Assembly: GCA_024220525.1 (NCBI GenBank)
Contig: JAMYWO010000049.1
Span: 13,510-77,509, forward strand
Source: Cochliopodium minus
Lineage: Eukaryota > Discosea > Himatismenida > Cochliopodiidae
Length of the DNA stretch: 64,000 bases
Reading direction: 5' to 3'
Shown: piece by piece, positions 1 to 12,065 of the stretch
Position numbering within the stretch: the first letter of the stretch is position 1
How the letters are laid out: each line of letters opens with the position of its first letter
The notes under the pieces: model-generated
Seen by the model: the letters and a program-made list of their open reading frames with translations, nothing else
What the model was told of the DNA's origin: nothing
The model's database searches: none
Program-made: the position numbers and the translations under genes

Positions 1-77
1 TAAAAAAATTAGAAATGATTTACGGATCAAGTCAACTGATTGTTCTCCTATTCAACAAAAATGCACTTATTGTCAAA
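1..77. repeat. 77-bp exact direct repeat, copy 1
   Basis: Bases 1-77 recur identically at 34297-34373, where the second copy stops at the N at 34374. The repeat includes the last codons of the small minus-strand gene at 48-359. An exact repeat that starts at the first base of the window and ends at a scaffold join looks like an unresolved contig overlap, not a biological duplication. Confidence 0.9.
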
Positions 78-359
78 ATGAAGAACGAACTTGTCCAATT
101 GTTTCAAAAATTTTCCCCTTTTTGAATTTAACTTGTTATAAATAATTAAAAAAATTAAATGATTGAGTTCATAAAGCCTGTCGTTTATTAAGAAATGTTT
201 CTTTGATTGTTCTGGATCTAAAGGTTTTCCTTTTGCAATACTCGATCTACTGAGTGAAAAGTCTTCCATGCACACTAAAGGAGAATCCAACTATGCAAGA
301 CGAATGAAAAATTAAAGGTGAATAATTACTGCACCTTGAAAAGATTGATTCTTTTTCAT
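48..359 (-). CDS. Small hypothetical protein, two exons
   Basis: I do not recognise this gene. Exon 1 (359-330) runs from an ATG and encodes MKKNQSFQGA. A GTAATT donor and a TTGCATAG acceptor join it in phase 0 to exon 2 (290-48), which ends in TAG. The product is about 90 residues, with a polar N-terminal half and a hydrophobic stretch (NHLIFLIIYNK) in the middle. The stretch around that segment is very AT-rich and could hide another intron. The last ten codons lie inside the 77-bp repeat, so its 3' end also occurs beside the ammonium transporter gene at 34.3 kb. Alternatives are a partial gene or a decayed one. Confidence 0.4.
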
Positions 360-434
360 TTTTTTTGTTTCTTTCTTGGGGAAATTTAAAAAAAAAAAAA
401 ATAAAAAAAATTGTTCGAATAAAAAAAAATCAAC

Positions 435-1145
435 ATGGAGAGGGTAGTATTATTGTTTCTATTCCAATATAAATTTTGAAATATAAAATTAATTAGATTT
501 TAAAATGCTTTTGTGATCTTTTTATTTATGAAAAAATTTTTATTGACATAAATTTTGAAAACAGAAAGAAATTTATGAAGCAATAGAAAAGAAAGATTTG
601 AATTTACTGAGAAATTTGGAAAAGATAGATGTGAATGTAAAAGATAAGAATGGAGATACCATTTTGAATTTCGCCATCCAATCAAAGAATGTGGATGTGC
701 AAATAATCCGGCTATTGATAGAGAAGAAAGGAAATTGCAACCTGAAAGATAACTCCATAGGCAACACAATCTTGCATAATGCATTGAAAAATGAACAGAT
801 AACCTTGGAGATAGTAGAATGTTTATTGAATGAAGGGAATGCAGATCCAAATATACTAAACTCTAAATTTGAGAGGTTAAAATAAAATAATTTAATTTTA
901 GCTGAATATATATATTTTTTTTAATTTTTAATTATTTTGAATTTATAATTTTTTTTTTTAAAAAAGCATTCCATTGTTGAATTTATGTGATAACAAGATG
1001 ATAGGAGGGGATTTAGCAAAGAAGATGATTTCTGTTACTAAAAACATCAACCACTCCAACGCAAAGAAAATGAATTGTCTCCACGTATTATGCGCAAATG
1101 AGAATCCAGACATAGTTAGAATGAGTTTGTTGATAAATGGAGGAT
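435..1145 (+). CDS. Ankyrin-repeat protein, 3' end lost at a scaffold gap
   Basis: Three exons can be followed: a nine-base first exon (435-443, Met-Glu-Arg), then 565-875 and 967-1145, joined in phase. The reading contains degenerate ankyrin units such as NGDTILNFAIQSKNVDVQII and GNTILHNALKNEQITLEIVE, then KKMNCLHVLCANENPDIV. A GTAAAA donor ends the last visible exon at 1145, and the sequence then enters A/T repeats and the N at 1302, so the C-terminus is missing. Ankyrin stacks bind protein partners; no enzymatic domain is visible. It resembles the second ankyrin gene at 23.9 kb, which ends in a distinctive C-terminal module that cannot be checked here. Confidence 0.65.
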
Positions 1146-1450
1146 GTAAAATAAAAAATAAAAATGAAAAATAAAAAAATAAAAAAATAAAAAAATAAAA
1201 AAATAAAAATAAAAAATTATTCTTTAAAAAATAAAATAAAAATAAAAAATAAAAAATAAAAAATAAAAAATAAAAAATAAAAAATAAAAAATAAAAAATA
1301 ANTATTTATTATTTATTATTTATTATTTATTATTTATTATTTATTATTTATTATTTATTATTTATTATTTATTATTTTTTATTATTTATTATTTTATTTT
1401 ATTTTTACATTTTGATTTCTTAATTACCAATTCTTTTTTATTTTTTTTAC
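1146..1450. repeat. A/T low-complexity tract with assembly gap at 1302
   Basis: Runs of AAAAATA units reach the N at 1302, then the pattern switches abruptly to TTATTATT units up to about 1400. A change from A-rich to T-rich units exactly at the N suggests two unrelated contig ends joined with unknown spacing. No coding exon is visible between 1146 and 1450. Two genes, one on each side, lose their 3' ends here. Confidence 0.85.
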
Positions 1451-2201
1451 CTTGAAAGAAATCTGATGTTGAAATGTTTGCAAAAGTCTTCGTATATTAT
1501 CCTCATCACATTTTCTTCTTCATTTTCTTTAGCAAGTCTTTTTGTATCCATGTACGAAAGGTTGTTTTTGTTGTTGGATGTCGTAGAAAATAATTCCACT
1601 GAATAAATTAATTTGAAATTCATAAAATTTTTTTTAATTTTATTGAATACCCATAGATGCAGAACATATCACTTCCATTCTAATCATTTGATATTTTGAA
1701 ATGTGAAAAAATTTTCGGGAATATTATAAAAAATTCAAATTTAAATTCATAACTTCTCCATATGAATATATTGTATTCTATGCAACTAATTGAATCTATC
1801 CATTAAATATCATAAAATATATAATCAAATTATCTTATAAATATCTCTTTTGAAAAATATATAGGAATGAATACGTCCTGTTGTGATCCATAATCACACT
1901 TTATTTCTTTTTATACCTATCTAAAAATAATGCAGATTGGAATGTCATTTCTAACTCCTTTTTAAAAGATTTGTTGTAAATAGAATGATTTAGGATATCA
2001 TATGAGATTGGATATACTCACAGGATTCTTTGCATTTCCTATTCTTTTCAGATTGACAGGGATTTTCTTTGATTCACTCTCATTTTCCAAATATTCTTCA
2101 ATCCTCTCTATATCAATTAAGTTACAAATAGAATATAAGGTATCATCATTTTCTTCATTCTTCCAATCTTTAATATGGAGTATTATTTTTGTATCCATCA
2201 T
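1451..2201 (-). CDS. Unknown acidic protein, partial, multi-exon
   Basis: I do not recognise this gene. Exon 1 (2201-2022) starts MMDTKIILHIKDWKNEEND and ends at a strong GTGAGT donor. Exon 2 (1957-1917) continues in phase with ELEMTFQSALFLDR. A further open segment (1598-1451), bounded by an acceptor and a GTAAAA donor, encodes a hydrophilic stretch with NVMRIIYEDFCKHFNIRFLS. The connection between exon 2 and this last segment is unresolved; at least one small exon must lie between them. The 3' end falls into the gap region at 1302. It is divergent from CENP-S, with about 145 bp between the two ATGs. The N-terminal exon is confident; the rest is tentative. Confidence 0.4.
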
Positions 2202-2346
2202 TTTTCTTTTTTTATATTGCAAATAAAATGGAAATAATATTCTTGTGATTTGATCTTCCCATCGTTTTAGTTAATAGATGTTCCTCATTGTTCACATAAT
2301 AAATAAAAATTTGAACAAAAAAAATTGGAAAGAAAATTTACCATCA

Positions 2347-3001
2347 ATGTTAGATTTGGATATTGACAATGAATCAACTGAGGATAAACAAATGAAGAAG
2401 AAAACATTGCTGATCATTTCAAAAATTTGTACGAAATAAATTTTTTATATTTATAAATAATTTAACACCGCTTTATAGGCGATGAAGAAAGCATAAAAAT
2501 ACAACAAAAGATAACAAATGAGAGTATCTCTTTATTGAATGATATTTTCTATGGATTTACGAGAGTTATATCGACAGATTTGCAATCATTTGGTGAAATA
2601 TATCTCATTTATCTTTTAAACATTATATACCTAATTATAAAAGCTAAACATGCAGATAGGTAATCGAACATTTCTTCTTTTGAAAAAAAAAAAAAAATTA
2701 TTCAAAAAAAAAATTTTTGATAAAGAAAAACAATCAATGAATCGGATGTATTGTTATGCGCAAGAAAAAATGAGTCATTGGTAAAAACAAAATAATTAAA
2801 AAAAGTATTATTTAATTAATTTATTAATTTTCATTAATGATTATAATCCAAAAAAAAAAAAATTTTTCATCTAAAGATGAAGCTGCTCCTTAAATTCCAA
2901 AAAGAAAATTCTGTTCAAAAAAATAAGGTAAAAAAATTTATTTTATGTTATGAATATTTGTTAACACTCACAAAATTTTCATTTTAAAGAATGATAAATA
3001 A
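2347..3001 (+). CDS. CENPS: CENP-S / MHF1 histone-fold protein
   Basis: Six exons (2347-2428, 2479-2592, 2644-2659, 2726-2780, 2877-2927, 2990-3001) join in phase to give 109 residues. The diagnostic part is LQSFAKHADRKTINESDVL followed by LCARKNESL, which follows the CENP-S pattern (FARHAKR-TIN-DV-LLARR-SL). Just before it, KICDEES aligns with the family's helix 1 end. CENP-S is a small histone-fold protein that pairs with CENP-X; the complex binds DNA at the kinetochore and, as MHF1-MHF2, helps FANCM at stalled forks. Exon 3 is only 16 bases, so ordinary gene finders may miss this gene. Length fits the family. The start is the only ATG in frame after the upstream A/T-rich spacer. Confidence 0.85.
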
Positions 3002-4145
3002 AGTCTGATCCAAATAGGCTTGTTTTAATAAATACTAATTGTTGTTAATATTCTTATTATATTACTCTTTCTGGTTCTTTCTCATTATTTATGGAAACAA
3101 AAAAAAGAATTATCTTGGTTCAGAGTTCAGAAGTAAAAAAAATTAGGCCTTTTTTATTTTATTTTATAAAAAAAAAAATATTATATTTAACCTTTCATAA
3201 GTTTTTTATTATCACCATGGTAGTTTTTTATTTAATAATAAATTTTCATTCATTTTTTTTTTATTTTTATAAATTTAATTATTCATTTTGTAAAAATTAA
3301 GATTTTCTCTCCTTTTCGTTTCTCCACCAATAATCTAATAATTTATTTGATGATCATAATTCGATTATTCTATTTTAATTAATAATCGAAAGAAGCCTTT
3401 TTTTTATCAAAAAAGCTCGGTATTTAATTCATATAATATTTTTCCTTAAATTATTTTATTTTTTAGACAATTTTTAATACTTTTTTTTTCTCTTTTTTTA
3501 TTTTTTTTTTATGACCTTATAAATATTGAAAATTATATTTTCCAAATTTAATTTTTTATTTATTATAATTATATTTTTTTCTTATTTGAAATGATAGATA
3601 CTTCTTTGGGTCATTTCATCAATATATTTTCACTTTTTAAATATATTTTCTCATTTTATTAACATTTTTTTATATTTTTACTAAATATTTTATACCCAAT
3701 TTTCCAAATATTTATTTTATTTTATTTCCTTTGCATTCCTAATTGTCCTCTTGCTATCGGAATGGTGAGATTTCGTTAACTAAAAAACTTCAAATTAAAA
3801 AAATCTTTTTTAATAAACATTTCTTTTAAATATAATAAAAGAAATAGTTTTTTTATCTAAATAAAGTAAGGAATATTATTGAAGTCATAGTGTTGTTGTG
3901 AAATAAAGAAAATTTTCAGTTGATGAGAAAAATAACGGAATTAAATAAATGAGAAATTTATAAATCTATCTTTACACATTTATTTTGTGTAGAAACCGTT
4001 AATTTTTGCATAAATAAGAGAAGGAAGATTAATTAATTTCAAGATCAAGTTCCAAATAATTTTTCAACGAAACTTTAGTTTTTGAAAGAAATATTTATTT
4101 CATTTCAAAAATATAATAAATAAATAAAAAAAACCAAAATTGGGA
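3002..4145. other. Long A/T-rich spacer, no gene supported
   Basis: About 1.1 kb separates CENP-S from the F-box/MORN gene. The only open frame of note (3091-3300, plus strand) begins METKKRIILVQSSE and then turns into Phe/Ile/Lys low complexity after a GTAAAA site, and I found no second exon. T-rich runs dominate the rest. I see no promoter motif beyond general A/T richness. Confidence 0.5.
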
Positions 4146-5748
4146 ATGATTCAAAATTATAGAAAGAGAAAAAATAGAGAAGTGGAAGAATCAAGAAAGG
4201 AAAGGAAAAAACAATCTGAAATCACAATTTTTGATCTACCGAAGCCTCTTTTGATTTATATCCTTTCAAATACTGGATATGAATCAATGTGCCAAGTTCC
4301 ATTGGTATGCAAAAGGTGAATTTTCTTTCATAAATTGTTTATATCTTTAAATTATGATCAATATTTGTTAAAAAATTGTTGATAAATAAACAATTAGAAA
4401 AACAATTTTAAATTGATCTCTTTTTTTACTTCCAATTTATGTTTATATATCTTAAATACATTAATTTTTTTTCATTTTTCAACAAAAATTATAAAATAAA
4501 AAACTCTGAAAAATAAATTATTTTTCATTATTCAATCAAAATAATAAAATAAAATTTTTCTTAATGAAAAAACAAAATAATTAATGTTCCGGTTTTTATC
4601 CTAAAAATAGATTCAGAGAGGCTTCAAGATCACCAATGTTCTATTTGGGAATATTACGTGACTATTGCATGCCAAGATTGATAAAATACGACATCAAAGA
4701 AGAACACTATGAATTAGTAAACAAAGAAGATCAAGGAAAAGAATGGAAAGAGATATTCAACATCAAGAAAGAACTCAACCAAGTAGCAAACAAAGAAAAC
4801 AGTGGAAAAGTAGTGAGATGCACGAAATACCTCGATGCTTTCTTCTACGAGGGAGATCTGATAGATGGCAAGATGAATGGGCAAGGAATCATGTATAAAA
4901 AATCAGAGGGCAAGATGTTCAAGGGGGGATTCAAAGACAACAAGGCAGAAGGCTATGGCGAAAGATTTTGGCCAAACGGAGATTCCTTCAAAGGAAACTA
5001 CGTAAATGCCAAGAAAAATGGGGAAGGCTCTCTTATCATTTGTGATTTCGGATCCTACAAGGGAGAATTCAAAGATGACAAGAAACATGGAAAAGGAACC
5101 AATGAGTTTAAGGATGGGGGTGTTTATACGGGTGATTGGTTCAAGGATATGGCTCATGGATTTGGGACATATCACTCTAAAGATGGCATGAAGTATGAGG
5201 GAGAGTGGAGGAATAATGGCAGACACGGAAAGGGAGTTTTGGAGAACAAGAAGGGTATTTATGACGGAAACTGGAAGAACAACAAGCTTACTGGCTTTGC
5301 CACTATTGTTTTCAAGAACGGAAACACGTTTAAGGGGATGATGGATAACAACTTGTACAACGGAGAAGGAGTTTATGAGTGGAAAGACGGCAGACAATAC
5401 AAGGGAAACTTTAAAGACGGAAAATATGATGGCAAAGGAACTCTTTCTCACAAAGACAAGTCTTTCAACTTTGATGGCTATTTCAAAGAAAACTTCCCTC
5501 ATGGTGTTGGCGAGATTGTCTTTGAAAATAAAATCAAGTTTTCTGGTCGCTTTAAGTACGGTAAAAAACATGGTGATGGAGAAGTCTACAGCCCTGACAA
5601 CAAACTTTTTTTGACTGCAAAATACAAAAATGGTGCTTTGGAAAGTTATAAAGTTGTGGATCCAACTTACTTGGATTGCTTAGAAAACTTTGAACAATTC
5701 TCAAATTTTGACAAAGATTATTTGAAAGAGCCTGAAAAATGTGATTGA
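4146..5748 (+). CDS. F-box protein with eleven MORN repeats
   Basis: Exon 1 (4146-4315) encodes a basic leader and an F-box (ITIFDLPKPLLIYILSNTGY ... CQVPLVCKR). Exon 2 (4611-5748) joins in phase, completes the F-box (FREASRSPMFY) and carries about eleven tandem MORN repeats of the form YxGxxxxxxxxGxG, for example YKGEFKDDKKHGKGTNEF. The 435-residue protein ends in TGA. F-boxes bind SKP1 in SCF ubiquitin ligases; MORN arrays form flat beta sheets that bind lipids or proteins, often at membranes. The inferred role is a substrate adaptor, possibly membrane-associated. The start ATG at 4146 gives an unbroken reading into the F-box. The MORN array is confident; the SCF role is inference. Confidence 0.85.
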
Positions 5749-5979
5749 AAAACCTCAGCATGTACAAAAGGCTTTCTGTAGTGAGGATTTCAATTTTCAT
5801 TGGAAGATCTTATATTTTTATTTTTGTATTTTCTATTAATTTTTCAAATAAAATTTTCAATAAAAAAAAGCCTTTTTCTCTTTTCTTCATATCTACACCA
5901 TGTGAGTACTTGTGTACCCTCCAAGACCTATCAAATGTCTCCTTTTTAAATCAACATCCAAAAAATAATAAATAAAAAA

Positions 5980-7436
5980 ATGAACGATCTATGTCCTGCG
6001 TATAGTGAAAACGATATCAAGAATATCATATCAGAATCTCAAGAAAAGGTTTTTTTTAAAGCCAATCTAGAAAATCCATATTCAATAAAAAAGAATTTAA
6101 AATATTTTATACTCATTTGATTTATGAAAGGCTATAAAAGGAAGAAGAAAAGAAATTGATGAATTAGATAAGAAATTAATGGATTTAACCAATGCTAATG
6201 AGAAAAGTAATCAAGCCACTGAAGAATTAATAGAGAAATTGGGACATATAATTGGTAAAAAAAAATTGGAAATCAGTTCTTTCAATAAGAATGATTTATA
6301 AATGGATAGATCACAATAAATTTATTCTTATTCTATATATGAGGATCAATCATTTTCAATATATCATTTAAACAATATATTTGATCCTTGTGAATAACTT
6401 TGGACATAAATTAATATGAGCCATATAATTTCGATTAATTTTACAAAAGATAGCAAAAGAGATCTAAATTATCATATTATCATTTGTATATAATGATAAA
6501 TATTACATTAGATCATTTTTACAATTCATTGCATTAAAAATCTATTTGCTCTCCATTACCTAAAATCATTCTTAAATTGTTGCAGTAAAGTTCAATCAAG
6601 AAAGAGAAAGAAATGAAAATAATACAGAATCAATTAGAGAACAAAATAGATTGTTGGATTTGCAATCACAAAAATATAAAAGCGATATCCAACGATTGGA
6701 GCAAGAATATAGGCAAATGGAAGCACAAACAAACATGTCTTTTGTAAATTTTTTTAATTACATCATTTGACAAATAATATTGACTCAATTATACATTATA
6801 CTTTCAATATTCAACCTCAAATATTATATATTAAAAAAAGGGAGTGTATTGATTATACTTTTGATTTTAAAATTGAATTTATATAAAAAAAATATAATGA
6901 AAGAGCCTAAAATTAAAAAAAATCTTCCTATTTTATCTTCAATTGTATATTTTCGGTGATAGGATTTAATTTTCTCCTTAAGATCCAATTAATAAAAAAA
7001 TGATTATAATAATATAATAAAAAAAGAAAAAATAATCATTTTGAAAAAGAAAAAATGAAAAAAAGAAAAAATTTGAAGATCTTTAGATTAAGTTTTTTTA
7101 ATTTATTTCTTTCACACCAACCAATAAATTTTTTTTATTTTTGTAAATAAAAAGGAAGTAAATGGGATCTCCTTGGAAAAAATGAATCAACAAATACTTT
7201 ATTTGGAAGACGAAATACAAAAAATCAAAAAGAATGAGGAAAAAATTGAAATTGAATTCGAACACAAAAAGAAACAGATGGAGCAAGAAAACCTCCGCAT
7301 TGATAACTTGCTTCTTGAGCAGAATACTAAGCGTGAGCTTTTGGAGAAGGAGGTTAACTCTCAACATAATTCTAATATTGAGCTTTTGTCCATGTGTCAA
7401 CAACTAATGCAAAGAATAGAAAATCAAAAAAAATAA
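5980..7436 (+). CDS. Coiled-coil protein
   Basis: Four exons (5980-6048, 6131-6254, 6586-6743, 7155-7436) join in phase into 210 residues. After a short N-terminus (MNDLCPAYSENDIKNIISES) almost the whole chain is Glu/Lys/Gln/Leu-rich with heptad spacing, for example LYLEDEIQKIKKNEEKIEIE, ending NIELLSMCQQLMQRIENQKK. No other domain, signal peptide or membrane segment is visible. Such short all-coiled-coil proteins are often structural parts of cytoskeletal, ciliary or kinetochore complexes, but nothing here decides which. The upstream neighbour (F-box/MORN) is 231 bp away on the same strand. Confidence 0.7.
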
Positions 7437-7974
7437 AAAAAAAATTTTAAAAGAAAAATTTGAGAGCTGCAAAAGAATGAGATCTCATTCCAAATTTTAT
7501 ACTCAAAACTTTTATATTTCTGTCTTTAATGCACTTGACACTACTTTTTGAAGATGGGAAGTGATTCATTTGCTGTGAAATAAACACCAAGTTATTACAA
7601 CTTCAAATTAAATTTTCAGTGAGTAATTTTTTCACTAACAAATTTGAACGGCATTTCACCACTGTAGTTTAATCATGATGGAATAAAAAATTAATTATTT
7701 TTGAATTTTAAATAAAGTTTGGTTTATGATTGAATATCCAAAAAAAATACACAGAAAATTTCAATTTATTCAGCTTCTGATGGATTGACTTTGGTAAAAT
7801 CTGTCAATTGAAAAGCTAAAAAGTCAACTATACATAGTACTTTCAAAAATGAATTTGCTCATCCGAAAGATCTGGAAATTTTTAACTGGATTTTGAAAAG
7901 GGATTTTAGAGTTTTTTAAATTAAGACAGTGATTTATTTAAAGCAGTAAAATCAATTTAAAAATTTAAAAAAAA
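7437..7974. other. Spacer without visible gene
   Basis: This 538-bp stretch between the coiled-coil gene and the kelch gene holds no open frame or exon-like block I can support. Its base composition is slightly less extreme than that of introns, as expected for 3' and 5' flanks of two same-strand genes. Confidence 0.5.
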
Positions 7975-10400
7975 ATGTTGGAGGAAAGTCTTCAAAAAAT
8001 GAATACACACGAATTTCATCTTCTTCCTGTATCAGGTAATATTCCCCAGCCTGTAATTTTTTTCTTATGTTCTTCAAAATTTATCATTTACCAAATCTAT
8101 TTCTTCCAAGGTAAATGTGCCTGCAATTACAATGTATAATGAATTGATTTATATTTATGGTGGAAGAGGAGATGATGAACGAAAAAATACTTTATACACA
8201 TTCGACAAAAATGTACCACACAATTATATTTTTTCACCGAAAATTATATATATATATTTTTTTTTAAAGACATACAAATATAAATTAATTGACCTAAAAC
8301 AAAGACCCAAATCATGTTCTTGTAAAAATTCTTATTTTTTTTAATATTTTCAAATATAAATTTATATTTTAAAAAATAAACGAAACTTTAAATTTTATTT
8401 GAAGCAAGGGCACACGCAATATGGAAGGGCGTCTGGTATTTATTTGGAGGATTGACTAAAGTAAAATAATAAAATCTAAAAAATAAAAATAAAAAAAAAA
8501 AAATCAAATAAAAAACACCAAAATAAAAAAATAAATGTAAAAAATAAAAATAAAAAAAATATCTAACAAAAAAAAAATTAAAAAAAATAATATCAAATAA
8601 AAAACATCAAAATAAAAAAATAAAATGTAAAATAAAAAAATAAAAATAAAAATAAAATCTAAAAAATAAAAATAAAAATAAAAAAAATGTCAAAAGGAAA
8701 CAGAATTGACAGTGGACTTGGATTGCATAGATTTAGATAATCCCATAAACAAAGGATGGGTTCCTGTGAAAACAACAGGATATGTACCAGTGGTTTTAGA
8801 CAGAGGTTCATTCCAATATGGAAAAGTAAAATAGAAAATAAAATTAATATAAAAATAAAAAATAAAAAAAAAAACTAAAAAAAATAAAAAAATAAAAAAA
8901 ACAAAAAACAAAAACAAAAAACAAAAAACAAAAATAAAAAATAAAAAATAAAAAAATTTAAAATTAATAAAAAAATTAATAAAAATAAACTTTTAATTTT
9001 ATAAGTACTTGTATGTGATTGGAGGATCTACAGATATGACATCTCATTTAACACAAGAGAACTTGAACGAGAAAGAGATGTACAAACTTGATTTGGAAAC
9101 TTTTGTGTGGTCTCGTGTTGCTGTCAGTGGAACTCCTCCTATCCCTTCCAACAGGCCTGTTTGTGTGGTAAGTGGAAGTACAATGTATTATCATGGTAGA
9201 ATAAAATAAAAAATAAAAAAATAAAAAATAAAAAATAAAAAATAAAAAATAAAATAATGAAAACTTATAATAATAATAAATAATAAAATAATAAATAATA
9301 AAAAATAAAAAATAAAAGAAAATAATAAATTAAAAGTAAAAGATAAAAAATAAAAAATAAAATAAAAACAAAAATAAATAATAAAATAATAAATTAAAAG
9401 TAAAATATAAAATAAAAAAAATAAGAAACAAAAAACAAATAATATAAATAAAAAAATTGAAAAGTAAAAAACAAAAAAAGAATAAAAATAAATAAAATGA
9501 AAAAAAAATTGTAAAAATTTCAAAAATCAATTAAAAAATAAACAGGAGGTAAAAAGATTTTTTTAATAAAATAATTTCAAAAACCAACAATTCATTCAAA
9601 AAGGGCATACACATGCATACAAAGCTTCAGGCCAACTTTTATCTTTTTGTTTGAGAACTAATCAATGGAAAACCCTTTCTAGCTCTCCAGAGGGTTTATC
9701 GGGTCATTTCGGCTCCGTTTATGAAAACAAAATTATCATTGGTTATGGATGGAAAAGCGGGTTTTTTACTAATCAAGTTTGGCATTATGATATCAAACAT
9801 GACATCTGGAGTGAAATGATTTACACAGGTTTTTATTCTTTTAGTTTTAAAAAAAAATGATTATTTTATTTTTTTTAATTTTATATTTTTTCTAAAAAAA
9901 TTTTTTTTTTTGATTTTGTTGAAGAAATAACACTTTAATCTTCAAATTTTACCAATTTTAATTAATTTTATTTTTAAATTAATTTTATTTCTTAATTTTA
10001 AAAGTTCAGAATTTTACTATTTTTTATTTTTTATTTTTTTTTAGTTTGTTTTTAATTCTTTACTTAATTATCTCCAAAACTTTAAACAGATATTTTTTTT
10101 TACTATTTATTTTTAGTGGGACATGTAGCAAGCAGGAGAGACAGTTGTGGTTTTTTGCAGCACAAAAACTGCTTGTTCATATTTGGGGGATACGCCGATA
10201 TTAGATCGAACGAGATGATCATTTTCAAACTGGGCATTGGCGAATGGAACAGCAACAAACATTCTCTCTTTCCTCCTCATCTCCGTCACATTGTTTTTAA
10301 TTTGATTCTCATTCACAAACGGAAGGATATCCCTTTATCTATCATTCCAAAAGTTCTTCTTTACGAGATTATCAAGCTTTCTATTTATTTAGTCAAATAA
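7975..10400 (+). CDS. Kelch-repeat protein with a C-terminal SOCS-like module
   Basis: Nine exons give 364 residues: 7975-8028, 8111-8212, 8270-8321, 8405-8460, 8697-8825, 9006-9195, 9546-9548, 9604-9828 and 10117-10400. Kelch blades show the double glycine after hydrophobic residues: LIYIYGGRGDD, VWYLFGGLTK, LYVIGGSTDM, TMYYHGG and LFIFGGYADI. Typical R-x-x-H and aromatic positions follow (RAHAIW, HTHAY). Exon 7 is three bases long and restores the second Gly of one blade. After the last blade the chain ends WNSNKHSLFPPHLRHIVF then IPKVLLYEIIKLSIYLVK, a module shared with other genes in this window. Kelch propellers bind protein partners; with this tail a ligase-adaptor role is an inference. 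The exon 1 donor (GTATCA) is the least certain boundary. Confidence 0.8.
8461..9545. repeat. AAAAATA-type tracts in kelch introns
   Basis: The introns at 8461-8696, 8826-9005 and 9196-9545 consist mostly of imperfect AAAAATA and AATAATA units. They produce long Phe/Ile/Tyr open frames on the minus strand that are artefacts of composition. Similar tracts fill introns near 11.5 kb, 13.2-13.4 kb and 34.4-34.7 kb, so this is a genome-wide intron style. Confidence 0.8.
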
Positions 10401-10495
10401 AAAAAAATATAAATTTTTATTCACTGAATAAAAAAATAAATAAATTAAATTAAAAAAAATTGAAGAGAGCCTTTATTAGTCTGATTTTTTACATC

Positions 10496-12065
10496 ATGCA
10501 TAAAAGTAAATTCATTTCTATTAACTTGATAATTAATTTTTTCCTCTTCTCAAATTATATAATTTTCCTCAGATTTTTTCAAGAATACAACCAAATTCTT
10601 CAAAAAGAACAATGATATTATGAAGAATCATTTCTGGAAGAATAGAAGACCTATAAATGCTGGATTATTGGCGATGGTGGTTGGTGTAATAAAAAAATTT
10701 TTGAACAAGATAGAATTATTAAAAAGATTTATAGAAGATATTTCAAAAGATATTAAAATTTAAAACAAATTATGCATACACATTTTGATAATTAATTATA
10801 TGCTTATCTATATTCCACCATCAATTTAATAAAGAAAAATGTTATTCACTGAATTTATTATTTATTTATTTTCACAGAAATTATTTTTTTTTCATTTTCA
10901 CTTTTTTTTTTTTTTGATAGGTCCCTATCATTGTGGGAGGAGTGTTGTACTCATCTTACCAAAGAGGTTGGAAGGCTCCTTCTGATCAAAAGTCCTTTAC
11001 CATCGACAAATCCTTGAGAACCCACGTCTACTTGGACATCAAAATAGAAAACGAAAACGCTGGAAAAATCATCATCGAATTGTACTCAAAAAAAATAAAT
11101 TATTTTCTTACATTATTTTATTCTTATTTTTTTATTTTTTTTTTTTTTTATTTGTTTAATTCTTATTAATAATTTTACTAAATTTAATTACTTTATTTAT
11201 TTTTTTATTATTTTTATTTTTATTTTTATTTTTATTTTTTTTTCTTTTTCCATCTTATTTTAATTTATTCTCCATTTTTTTTCAATTTTTTATTTTTTAT
11301 TTTTATTAACAATAATTTTGTTTGTTTAATTTTATCAAAAAGATACAATGACATCACTCCTAAGACATCGGAGAATTTCAGATGCTTGTGTACAGGAGAA
11401 AAGGGTTCAAACAGCGATGGAGAAACTCTTTCTTTCAAACTCTCCAAATTTCACAGAATCATCCCTGGTTTCATGATTCAAGGTATAAAAAAATAAAAAT
11501 AAAAATAAAAATAAATAAAAATGAGATAAAAAAAAATAAAATAAAAATAATAAAATAATAAAAAAATAAAATAAAAATAAATAATAAATAAAAAATAAAA
11601 AATAAAAAAAAAAATTTTTTTAGGTGGAGATATTACTATGGGTAATGGTAGAGGAGGGGTCAGCATTTATGGGAAAAGGTTTGCTGACGAAAACTTTTTT
11701 GTGAACCATGATCGCCCTTTCTTGGTTTCCATGGCCAACGCAGGTCCCAACATGAATGGTTCTCAGTTTTTCATCACTACAACTGCTACTCCATGGTTGA
11801 ACGGAAGACACGTAAATAATTTAATTCTAATATTTTATTTTAAATTAAAACTTTAATTTTTTAATCAAAATTTTTTTTAAATTTTTTATTTTAAAAATTT
11901 TTTATTTTTATTTTATATTTAAATTTTTTTCAGGTTGTCTTTGGAGAGGTTATCGAGGGTCAACATGTTGTCAGGGAGATTGAAAAACAAGGTACTTCTA
12001 GTGGCCAACCTATGAGAAGAGTCACAGTAGCCAACAGTGGACAAATCGCAAGATTGATTGAATAA
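10496..12065 (+). CDS. Cyclophilin-type peptidyl-prolyl isomerase with N-terminal membrane anchor
   Basis: Six exons (10496-10505, 10573-10685, 10921-11081, 11343-11482, 11624-11811, 11934-12065) give 247 residues. After a basic N-terminus comes a single hydrophobic segment ([20 protein letters not shown]), a likely signal anchor. The rest is a full cyclophilin domain that catalyses cis-trans isomerisation at proline. The active-site pattern is intact: [14 protein letters not shown] (Arg, Phe, Met, Gln), [14 protein letters not shown] and WLNGRHVVFGEV (Trp, His). The anchor suggests an endoplasmic reticulum or other endomembrane location. The first coding exon of ten bases is inferred from ATG placement and phase; a downstream ATG at 10620 is an alternative start that would keep the anchor. 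Confidence 0.88.

Noticed and set aside
3091-3300. Frame starting METKKRIILVQSSE, briefly SKP1-like
   Set aside because: Only 14 residues look protein-like, and no second exon was found within the spacer.
3700-3790. Minus-strand stretch resembling a small basic protein (IARGQLGMQRK)
   Set aside because: No start, no splice partner, and too short to judge.
8690-8917. Phe-rich frame on the minus strand in the kelch gene
   Set aside because: It overlaps a proven kelch exon on the other strand; low complexity.
9191-9530. Long Phe/Ile/Tyr open frames on the minus strand
   Set aside because: They lie antisense to AAAAATA intron repeats of the kelch gene and reflect composition only.
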